Part shown: positions 10,611 to 21,000 of the stretch, in pieces
Position numbering within the stretch: position 1 is the first letter of the stretch
Layout of the letters: each line of letters starts with the position of its first letter
Source of the DNA: Muricea muricata
Taxonomy: Eukaryota; Cnidaria; Anthozoa; Malacalcyonacea; Plexauridae
Assembly (NCBI GenBank): GCA_963855995.1
Contig: OY979729.1
Location: forward strand, 7,582,115-7,646,114
Length of the DNA: 64,000 bases
Direction of reading: 5' to 3'
Position numbers and translations under genes: made by a program
The notes under the pieces: generated by a model
Database searches by the model: none
The model's input: the letters and a program-made list of their open reading frames with translations, nothing else
What the model was told of the DNA's origin: nothing

Positions 10611-11465
10611 TACAGTACCGCTCGCGCATATTTTAATTTTTTGCGTATCATACGCGTATGATACGTATATTCTGTACATGCCGTATATGGCTTATACGCG
10701 TATCATATGCATAACCTATCTTTGCAAAACCTGCATAGATTACTTTGCAAATTTGAAAGGATTTAATGCTCTTTTCTACGCCAATTATATGTGGCGAAAG
10801 CGTGCTAGCAACAAAAGACTTAAAGGTACGGATGGTGACTGGGTCAGAACTGACCAATACAAAACAAAGATGGAATATAAATTCTTACCTTCTTACTACA
10901 CAGCATGTGTTCGTCTAAACTTGTGTATTGTTAATCACACACCAAACAGATTATTATTTTTATGAAGACGAAATGAGCCTTCATGTTTTCATAAACTTAA
11001 TTGCCTTGTATACATGGCTCCAAAAAAAAAAAACACGGGATACGCGCATGTAATAGAATATGCAGTATATCAATGTCAGCGTGTATGCTACGTGAATCAT
11101 TGCGTGGAATACACTGAATCTCACATACGCGTAATGACATGCGCGTATCTGATTTAATACAGGATACGCGTATATAATTATAACGTATATATATAATTAT
11201 ACATATATATAATAAGTGAAGTAATCTAAATAACTTTGCCCAAACTTTATAAATAATACTAAATATACAAGTTGCCTACATTCGGAATTGATATGCGTAT
11301 TCTTATATGATGCCCACACAATATTCGTATTCGTCAGAGGCTCGTTTACGAGGCTCGTTCGTAAATATGAGACAAACACGCGTGTTCGTATGATGTGTAC
11401 AAACGCGTATTTCTATTATTACGATACGTGCATCGTATGTTAAGATATACGCGAGCAGTACTGTA
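10611..11465. mobile_element. Mariner-type MITE rich in TACGCGTA motifs
   Basis: The ends are imperfect inverted repeats: CAGTACCGCTCGCGCATAT at 10613 and the complement of CAGTACTGCTCGCGTATAT ending at 11463. Each is flanked by TA (10611-10612, 11464-11465), as for Tc1/mariner insertions. The body has no transposase frame but holds many copies or near copies of TACGCGTA, including a perfect 20 bp palindrome GTATCATACGCGTATGATAC near 10646. Further copies lie near 10693, 11124, 11163 and 11403. The size, about 850 bp, is large for a MITE. Confidence 0.75.
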
Positions 11466-11688
11466 CACAAAATAAAGATTTTTTAGAAATACTTGATAAT
11501 CATTGTTGCATTGCCGTGAAACAGGTACCTTGATCACCTCTGCACTGAAAAAATCATCCCAAAGAATCATACCCAATTAACTAATCACTTGCAGAAGGTA
11601 ATTGAGCTAGTACGAACTACTGTATATGTATTAAATATGCATCTTTTCAGCATCAGCTTTTAAAGACACTTTGGTTTCATTTATTTAG

Positions 11689-11945
11689 GTTCCAAGGCAA
11701 CCAATCAAGAGCAACAGCTGTGGGGTGCACATTGCATTGTCCTTGCAACATTTTTTGAGGTGGGCATTATGCAGGTGCGGGTAGATTTAGTATTTACATA
11801 ACATGCATTTAATATTTTTTACTGTAAGGAATTAGACAAGTATGAAAGGGTGCGTGAACGATATGTGAAGGAAGATCATCAGTGGTTCACCTGTGAAGAA
11901 GCAGAAAAATATCGTAGCCAGATGAAAAGACGGTGGCATATATAG
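11689..11945 (+). CDS. Possible two-exon 3' end of an unknown gene
   Basis: After a TTTAG acceptor, 11689-11774 reads SKATNQEQQLWGAHCIVLAT and FFEVGIMQ, ending at CAG|GTGCGG. A second exon from 11829 (TAAG acceptor) reads ELDKYERVRERYVKED then HQWFTCEEAEKYRSQMKRRW and stops at 11943-11945. The two join in phase 0. The product tail is charged and probably helical. I do not recognise it; it could belong to the transposase-like gene upstream or to the Harbinger-like element next door on the other strand. No upstream exons were found. Confidence 0.35.
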
Positions 11946-12089
11946 TTTTTAATGAACACAAACTTTAGGAAATCATAACACAACATATTGCATGTAAATA
12001 TATTGCCACTTATGTTGCGCAGTTTGTCTCAAGAGTAAAATATTTTTAAATCTATTATTAATTGCAATTCTATATTTAATCTTGCTCTT

Positions 12090-12760
12090 TGACAATTCTT
12101 GGACGAAGATTTACCAGAGGTGCACATACAGTTACAATTGCATTAATATAAGGCTTAATTGTCAGTGGCAATGGACATCTTAAAATTCTAAAAGTTTTAG
12201 TTTTCTCATCATTCTTTCCACATGCACTCTTGCTCATGCAATTCTTCGCGCCAGTGTTGCTTTGGGTGAAATTTTGTTCTTTGTCATGAATTAAAACCTT
12301 TATCTGTCATAACAGCATCTCCACTTTCTAAAGTATTTACAAATCCACTTTTCTGTACTATAGATTTATTACTGATTTACCCAGTATACAGCTTGGATAT
12401 AAAATTGAAATGGAACATAGGAGAAAGGGAAGCCAATAGCTTGCTATAGGTTTGACGTTGACTGGATGGCCTGGATGGTTTTTCAATGTAAAACTCAGTG
12501 CAATATAAAATTGCTCTAAGATTTGGCTAAGGCCTGAAAACTTTCGATCTGGGTAAACCTTCCACTTCGGACAGGGTGAATAGAAAAGGTAAAAGGAACG
12601 TCGACTTCTTCGCTAAAAATAAAATCCAGGTTGTAACTATTCTGCTACATGCTCGTGAAGAAATTCCAAACTGATTAGCCAGCATAAGCAAGGTTGGGCT
12701 ACGCTTAGGTCGAAATGTCATCATCAACTGTTCCTTGATGCTGAGGGCTGTGTATGCAGC
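12090..12760 (-). pseudogene. PIF/Harbinger-type DDE transposase, decayed
   Basis: Minus-strand text in shifting frames gives EQLMMTF, then LANQFGISSRACSRIVTTWI (a helix-turn-helix block typical of these transposases), RAILYCTEFYIEKPSRPSSQ, GDAVMTDKGFN, RVHVERMMRKLK and FRILRCPLPLTIKPYINA, ending PRIVKEQD and a stop. This order matches the DDE_Tnp_4 superfamily of PIF/Harbinger-like elements. The first catalytic aspartate, expected in the ILDCTE block, reads tyrosine here. At least three frame changes and several stops are present, so it is dead. N-terminal parts may extend to about 13660. Confidence 0.8.
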
Positions 12761-12855
12761 TTTTGCTACAAAAGAAAGACTATATTAAACAATCGTTAGG
12801 AAATGGTTTTGTCTTTTATGACATTTTTGCTATCTAATTTATCACACTTTGATTT

Positions 12856-13685
12856 CTACGAATATACAGCCATGATGTACAAATCTGAACTTGCATTTTG
12901 TTCAACTTGGATTTCTTTCGACCTACGGTCCTTTGCGGCCCCCTTCCACAACTTAAGCTTTTTCGCCTTTGATTTCAAGTGGCAGTATACAAGTTCAATT
13001 GACTCTTTGGTTAAACCTATAATAATACAGTAGACACATATGATATATGATAACATAGAGGATTTTAAGGCAATAACTAATATACATACTCGTGTAGTGA
13101 AAGGTATTTTGTTAGACATCCATCAAAACCATAAACAACTGTCTCCGTAATCTCTAGCAGTCTTTTAAAGCGACGCGTCTTTGTGGGCTGCAGTGTCTGC
13201 CAGTCTTATATTGGTCTAAAAAAGAGGTAGATAAGTTTCTGCAAATCGGGTAGGTTATGCCTTTTTTAGGCGTCGAACTTTTCATGTGGCCGAGCCTAAT
13301 GTGAAGAAGCTAAAACAAAGAGTTTAGTTCATTTGCATTAGATTCGGCAGAGGAAAAGCTCCACGTCTGAAACAGGCCTCAATATTATTTCACGATAAAT
13401 CCCTTAGTAAATACAAACCTGTATAGCAACATGTTTCGTTGTCTGAATCGGTGAAGAACATCTAAAAGAAAATGATTTTATAAAATCGTCGATATTTAGG
13501 TCCTCAGAAAGGCTGTTGCTATTGGCAGTGCCCTCATCTTCATTTTTTCCGTCTATTCTTTCTTCGTGCAAACTTAACAAACTCTTAGCGAGAGTTAAAT
13601 CCTGCGACGACCGTCCTATAGACGCTTGATTTGTCAAGTCAAGAAGGGTCGTTGCAACTTCTTTTTCGAAAGCACGTCGAAGACT
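12856..13685 (-). pseudogene. Probable N-terminal remains of the Harbinger-like element
   Basis: The minus strand carries KLKLWKGAAKDRRSKEIQVE (about 12856-12960), a stretch LQPTKTRRFKRLLEITETVV (about 13140-13200), and an exon-like piece 13417-13685. That piece has EVATTLLDLTNQASIGRSSQ and ends KHVAIQ at a CAG|GTTTGT donor. All point the same way as the transposase to the left. They could be its N-terminal exons, but I see no diagnostic motif. Alternatively 13417-13685 is a stray host exon; it does not fit BUB1B. Confidence 0.35.
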
Positions 13686-14089
13686 TTAGCACACGCTTGA
13701 TCGGGCTACGTCGCTTCCTTACAAATCGTTTAACCTAGAATTTGATATAATAATTACGTCTAGCTGTAACTTTCGGTACAATGTTGCCTTTCCGAATGCT
13801 TATTTTACTTTCTCAGTGCTTGTGATCGCAGATATAGGATCAGGATCACGTTGGAAATTCTTCGTGAAATAAAGCACGTCTCCGCAAATTTATAGTCCCG
13901 TAAACGGTCGGTAGCATCTCTAATGGTCGATAGCATCATTGATCTCGTTCCTGATAAAACTTAGGTTTTGCGTTTTAGAATTTTAAATAAACGAATCCCT
14001 GACCCTAATCCTAACCTAAATCGTAGGTAAGTAAAATAAATTAACGCATACCTCCTGTTCAAGAAATCGCACGCCTAGACAACTGAGCT

Positions 14090-14510
14090 CACAACTAGCA
14101 TCTAAGATCCTGTTGACACTAGAGCAAAAGTTTCTGGATTTGTGAAAATATCTGGATTCCTCGTCTTTCAGGTCTACGGCGTTTACACTGCACAGTAGAA
14201 ATTAATGGCAATAGATTTAAACACCATACGAGGGAGCAAGTTCACTCAAATCCTTTACGGGAAGAGTTTACTCGAGAGTTTTGTCGGACTCAAACTTTCT
14301 CGGATACAAAGTTCCCACAAACTTTTCCGTATTCGAAAGTTCCGGATTCATAACCTGTCTGTGAAAATCCCGGATTAGCAACGAATCCGAAATTTTTTGC
14401 GCTAGTGTATAAACGGCGTCTAATTGAGACCAGAGTATGCTACCGCGGTAACAGAAGCGTTCCGAAAAAATCTTCAAACGCAGTGTCAGCTTGACTGGTC
14501 GAAACAAGCT
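14090..14510. mobile_element. Unclassified repeat pair flanking the BUB1B 3' end
   Basis: Related blocks occur in opposite orientation: ACACTAGAGCAAAAGTTTCT with GGATTTGTG (about 14117-14145) against AATCCGAAATTTTTTGCGCT with AGTGTATAAACGGCG (about 14382-14418). GTCTACGGCGTTTACAC (14172-14188) complements the text around 14406-14425. This looks like the ends of a small inverted-repeat transposon whose middle has diverged. It begins right after the last recognised BUB1B exon. Confidence 0.45.
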
Positions 14511-14524
14511 GTATGGTGTGGACG

Positions 14525-15012
14525 TTAGATTTCGTCAAAACACCACACGAGTAAGAAGATGCTTTTAGTGAAACATTTTTTCGCGTCTTCATCACTGCAT
14601 TCCAGTATTGGACTCAACACTTTACTGTTGTTTGCATTGTAAGACGAACGAGATACGTTTGATGGATTTTCTGAAACGTCATGTCGTTCATCGTATGCTT
14701 GTATACTACAGCAATGCAAGGTTTCTAACTTTGGACGACTGAGATTCTCTACAAATGGCGTTGAGACAAATCTTGCGGCAGCAGCGAACTCTGAATGATT
14801 CAAACCATTATGGTTCGTTATTTCCTCTTCTGTAGGTTTCACTTCTTGTTTTATGGTCGGTGCTTGATCTTCGGGAACTTTATTTACTCCCTCAGTGTCT
14901 ACGGTCATTGGTTCTTCACCGTCGTCAAAATCGTCCAAAGGTTTAAAGGGGATGGCATCGGACGGTTGTAATATTCCGAGGACGGGTCTTTCAATCTTTG
15001 TTTGACTGTATC
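14525..15012 (-). CDS. BUB1B: BUB1B exon 10 (last found): FAAAARFVSTPF and KARD
   Basis: A CATTAG|GA acceptor at 15013 joins exon 9 in phase. The frame reads ERPVLGILQPSDAIPF, then DDFDDGEEPMTVD, FAAAARFVSTPF and KVLSPILECSDEDA. Human BubR1 has FARAARFVSTPF and KKLSPIIEDSREA in this order. LSPILE is an LxxIxE motif of the kind that binds PP2A-B56 (the KARD). The frame stops at 14525 shortly after; the last 15-20 residues look unrelated, so the true exon may end earlier at a donor I cannot fix. Repeats begin immediately beyond. Confidence 0.9.
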
Positions 15013-18000
15013 CTAATGACGGCCTATATATACCAACGAGAATTCAGTGCACTTACATACCTCGGGACAGGATAAATTGAATACACAACAATTCTGAAGT
15101 TTTCGGAAACAAGCCGGACTTCATGAACATCCTTCGAGAAGGGACACTTCACGACAATAAATCTCTAGTACAGATAACTTTCAAACGCGAACATCTCTTA
15201 TATACAAACATCATTCAAATACAGATATCACTCTGATAAGACACTTGCAAGATACAAAAACCTCTGTAAAACGGACATCTCAAATTACGAAGCCCCGCCC
15301 TGCCTAAGCCTCTCTAAAACAGAAGCCTTAAGCAATACAAAGACCTCTCATAAAACATCTCTCTAATACAGACACCTTTCTGATATGGATGTATCTTCTA
15401 ATACAGATGTCGCTCTATAACACAGACAACTCTCTCTACAGTACAGGCAGATCTCTTATACAAATATCTCTCCAATACAGACATCTTTCTAACATGAGCA
15501 TTTCTCTAGTAAAATCATATGTCTAATAAAGGCATTTCTCTAATACACACATCTGTCTAATACAAAAATCTCCCTAATACTGTACATACACCTCTCCAAC
15601 ACACAATTCCTAACAGTGGTAGTGAAAGTCAAATCTAAACCTCATCTAAGTACAAAAATCTATGTAATAATGGGAATATTTTACTTACTGTTTGTTTTTT
15701 CAGCTTCAAATCGTCACCTAGTTGGTGAGGATGGATAGTATTAGCTTGGGTTTTGAACAAGTAACGTAAGGAAGACTTCAGACTGAGCTGAGTAATTAGT
15801 TGCTTATACATGCTTTGCAGGTTTCACTTTCAAAACAATAGAACTAATTGTCTATGTCATTTTCCAGGTTTCTGCAAAAATCGCTACCTTTCTCATCACG
15901 TGCCTATTCTATTCTTGCATGAAAAACCAATAGCTGAATGTTGGACTCGGTTAGGGCTTTTGCAGATCCGTCAAAGCACCTACAATCCTGGCAAAAATTA
16001 TTGTGGACAGCACGCGCAGATCTCAAATTACACGCATCTTGTTATAACTTCGTCAAAAAAATCCCTCCTCTCCCCTCTTCCCCCTAATCAATGTTGAACA
16101 TCACGATGTTGACATTGTTGGCAATGTCAACAAAAAATTACATTCAACAACATTGAGGAGGGGATAGAGGGGGGATTTATTAAAGCGAAGATCAGCGCCA
16201 GGCAGATGTGACGCTGTCCTTAGAAAGCTTACTGTCCACATAATTTTTGCCAGGATTGTCTGAAAATCACCGCCATTGCGAAAAGTTTAATTGCGCATTA
16301 TTTAAGATCATTATAAAACAATGTTTGATGGTTTTTATGAAGTACGTTATGTAAAGGTTAAATTTGTGATGACACTTACGTTGGTTTGCACAATAATAGT
16401 TTTCCTGTAGTTCGTGTACAAGTTAGGTAATTGCATGCATAACATATTTTTAAATTGACTGCTGAATATTTAAAACATCTCGCCTGCTAACGCTTAATTT
16501 GAAAGGAATTATATACCAAAATTGACGGTTTAACATGTACTTTAATGAAGATTACATTTACGATGATGTTAATACATTGTTTAATTCTTAGCATGCCCAA
16601 TAATATGTTGTAGAAGTCCTGTTGTTGCGCAAGCCGTATTGATACAAGCATGAAGTGCTCGATTTTTCTTTGTTAATGTAGTTGAACAGAAATGGCTTAG
16701 GACAATATTTTTTCATAATTTTCGTACATTTATAATCGCATCAATTGCCTAATAACATTTCAGAAGATATTCTAATGACTAATCAGTTCAGTACATTAGT
16801 CGACGGCGTCAAGTGACTACGTAATAAGTTGAACGGTACACACTGTGTACCGTGAGAGTAATACAGGTTTTCTGCGTATTATTATGAACAAAGTCTTATT
16901 GTAACATGTGGTAACCCCTCATTGCTGTATAAAAAATATTCTTAACGTAAAATTGCTTATATTTTATGCATTAGTTTAAAGAATTCAACGGTACACAGCT
17001 GTGTGCCGTGATAGTAAATTGGCTATGTATTCTTTAAGCACACGGTACACAACTGTGTATTTAGCGCCAAAACAAAAGTTTTTGCATGGACCAGCGATTG
17101 CTCGAGTAGCGCAAGAACGAAGACATGTGGGTGTTGGTTCAAGCTTTATGTTGCGGGTTCGAATCCCGCGTTGATTTTTTCTTTATTTTTTTCTTAATTT
17201 TTTTTCTCGACTTCTACGGTTAGGGTTGGCCTTTATGGTTAGAGTTAGGATTTGGGTTATAGGGTTAGGATTTGGGTAGGGGTTATTTTATCACTTAAGA
17301 AAATTCACGGACAAGTCCTCGTAACTAGGTCCTCTAGCGGATCTGAAATAGCCCTGACCGTTGGACTCGTTATTTTATTAACTGAGGTATTACTTACCAA
17401 ACGGAATACCAAACCATCCCATGGCATCTGGTTCATCATCGTTTTCATCATTTTTAAAGTCATTCTCGAGCTCGTCTTCACTCGCATTCAGGCCAACAGT
17501 TGCGTTAAACCAAGGCATCACGTCTGCAAAAGCTTGCTTTGTTGTCAATGTTGGCGATGGACCTAGAGTAAAATAGTACATTGCAAAAACATTTGTGCAA
17601 TAACGATTGCTGTCATTCGTTTAAAAAACATCAAAAGTTCGAGTTGTGGGTTTTCAAGCAGGGGTGGAAAAATAGACAAGCGCGCAAGCGGTGTTCGCAG
17701 GAAAGGTTTCACGAGTCGCAAGACATTTTAACACTGGCTGTCTGTCTGAACATTTGTAATATAAAATTTTTAAGAAAGACACCGCAGATCGGCAGCAAAT
17801 TTATGATATTTATACTGTGCTGGAGGAAGAAGACTATTTGTTCAACCCCTAGCGTTTTGTATATACAAGCTGTATTAATAAATTTTTCGATTTCCAAAGT
17901 TTGCCTAATAGAGGAATGGTCTATTTTCTATGTCATGGTTTAGCATTTCTTCCAATTTAGGTTAGCTAAACCTGCGCCACTATGACCTTTCACAATGGCT

Positions 18001-21000
18001 TTAGACAACAAGTATTAGAACAAAGATATAATAATTACCTGTCAGGTCAGGTTTATATCGAACCAATTTCGGAGTAGCTACGTCGCTTTTCTTCTCAGAT
18101 ACATGTTTTTCGCTCAGAAAAGATTTTCTAAAGTATAATAAACAATATGATTACGTTCTGTTGCCGCGCGGGTCAAGTGAACGTTTATGATGCGTTGGAT
18201 GACGTCAAATTAAAATTTTGAACCTGACTTTATCGGTTAAACCCAAGTTTGTCATCAAAATGCATCAAGCCTGTTGGCTTCATAGTATCATCAACTTTGC
18301 TAAAGTCAAACTAGATGTAACTTAATATTCGCATTTGTGGCAAGTTTTAGGTTTATTCAGCTTCTCCCATATAATTACACAAACAAGCAACACTTCGTGC
18401 GAACCTCCACCCACCCCTGTCTACATCTCAAGTGAGAAAAAATCAAGGAAAAAGAAAACCTGAAACTTCCCGCGAAAACCATGTTGGTTTAAAACTACAG
18501 GGGTCGGTTGTACGAAAGGTGGACCAAAGTAGATAAACTGCCGCAGAAAGGCCTAAAAAACAATGACGCCGTGGATACTGAACTCGCAAGAGATAAAAAG
18601 TGAGTTAACTCGAAAATGCTGAATTTTAAATATGAAGTTTACCAGTCACTGAACATATCAAGAAAGTCTGAAAATTTTTTTTTAAAAAAATCACTATCCG
18701 CAATGGATAACGCTATTCCCCTTTCGCACAACTAACTCCTCATCATAAGTTGAAAAATTTGAATTTTATAAACACACACAACACTAGGTAAAATACGAAA
18801 ACTTCTTTATATCTTGTCATGCATGTAGACAAAAATCTGTTTAAACAACTTGAGTCATCTTTGTGGATAAAAAGTTGACAACTAACATGCATCAAAGTGG
18901 TTGACAATTTAACGCAGACTTCTGCCGGAGCAAGCGACGCAAACTCCTTCCACATATCAGCCTGATGACTGCAAGCTAACATACTTGCTGCACCTTGTGC
19001 GTGTCTGCCTGTAGAACAGACACCGTATTGTTTTACCCACCAAAACTGTTTGCATGCAAGGTTTCAAAATAAGGTTTAAATATTTGTTTCGACAAAAGGC
19101 TTTGCCCTATGCTTACAGTGGGTATCGTGGTTGAGTTTGTAAGGACAAGGGCAGTATGATCTTACCTCGCTTGCAACGAAGCGTCTGGCACGTCTGAATC
19201 TTTCTCTGCGACGAGTCTTTGAAAATTTCCTCCGTTTTTAATCTCCCTCGACAACATACAACCTTCATTAGATACAGTCATACCTCGGCTATCATAGTGA
19301 GCTTGGGGATCTTTACATGTAGTTGAATCGTGAGGGGGGAATATTCTCAGCATCATGGGTGTGAGTATTTCGAAAGTTTCCCAGTGGTGGGTTACTTCCA
19401 CCTCTATTGGGTAAAGTCATATTTCTACCATAAGGCGGGGGGATATTCTCAGCCTCACAGTTAATGTCATTATTTCGGAGGACGTTGTTTGGTGGGGGAA
19501 TACCTTTACTGGGAATAGTTGTATCTCGAGAACTGGCTGGGGGAATGTTCTCGTCATCTTGGTGAATCTGGAATGTATTGCTATTGGGCAGGATTCTTCC
19601 GTCTCTATTGGGTAAAGTCCAATCCGGGGAACTGACGTAAGTTGGGGGGATACTCTCATCGTCTTGGTGAATGTGGAATGTGTTACGAGGTGAAGTGACA
19701 TCTCTGTCCGTATTGGTTTTAGTCTTTTCTGGAGATCTACAACGAGGTGGGGTCTCTGCATCATGATAAATGGAGAGATTTCGAACATTTCTAAGTGGGG
19801 GGACAAACCTGTTACCATTGGGTACAGTCGTATTTTGGGAACTGGAACGTGGCGGGGGGGGGGGCAATTATCAGCATTGTCCTCTGCAACACGGAATTCT
19901 TCAACATTACGAAGTGAATGGGATTTCTTTGCACTATTTCTTATGGTAATATGTGCAGCAGCAGCAGCAGCAGTGTGTGCAACTTCATTATCTATTAGAA
20001 CCTTGGAAGATTTTGTCTTGTTTTCCACCCTCAATCGATTACCCCGCTCGTAATAAAGTTTCGCCATAACCTCTTCAAGTTGAAACTCTCCCTCATAGGC
20101 GTACACTCTGTCCTTCGGATACATGACGCGCTCTTTTTTCTCTACCTGTGCAACTCGTTTTTTTTTCCTTCTTCGACCTGTTCACATCTTTAGGAAGAGG
20201 TAATCCCTGTTTTAAACTCGCCATAAATTTTGCAGCACGTATTTCTTCAAACTGAAACTCCTCTGTACCAGCATAAACTTTCGATTTATCATACATGACC
20301 CTCACGTATGACGAACCAGAGTTTTCGGTCGACTATAATAAGAAAATAGAAAAGTAAAGGTATATAAAGATAGAAGTATTTCAATAATCAAAACAACTCA
20401 CTCAACCGAATCGTTTGAACAGATACGATATAGCAAAAACATGCGTTAGGTCCAGTAACTTCAAAAAAAACATGTTAATTAGCAAGGTTTCCCTCTAGAC
20501 ATGCGCAAGCAATGATTCAAGATTGTGCAAACATAAGCAATGTTTGTTTGGTTACTCTGAATTTATCTTCACTCCAGACAAGCTGAAAAATATACCAGAC
20601 CACAGTCAGAATAGAAACTGCGATCTTTGGAATGCTAACCCAACGTTTTGAAACCTAAGCTATGCGATCAGGTCGGTTAGCAGCCCTCAAAGTTCAGGTT
20701 GGCTGCCAGCAATGCCGTCCTGATTGCGGGCCTAGTCTTGTGTTAGGGCAGCTAAAATTTGTCCACCTTAAATTTTCATTAATGTGGCCCACATAATGTC
20801 CTTAATATACTTTTTCAGACGCAATTCAGGGTAAACAGAAAAGCAAATGATCAATTAATATACAGTACCATCAGAAAATTGGTGTTGGTATGAAATCTGT
20901 CCAGCTTTATTTAACCTGCATTTTTATTCATTTGACGGTCTATGCTAATACTTACACTAGAAAGGACTTTAAGAAAATTATTCGTCGCTTCCAAATCAGA

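Noticed and set aside
17210-17285. Second interstitial telomere run (GGTTAGGGTT, GGGTTAGGATTTGGG)
   Set aside because: Only scattered TTAGGG-like words with many interruptions; could be a G/T-rich chance stretch.
18743-18982. Minus-strand frame HQADMWKEFASLAPAEVC as a BUB1B exon
   Set aside because: Exon 7 joins exon 8 in perfect phase without it, and no acceptor gives the right frame.
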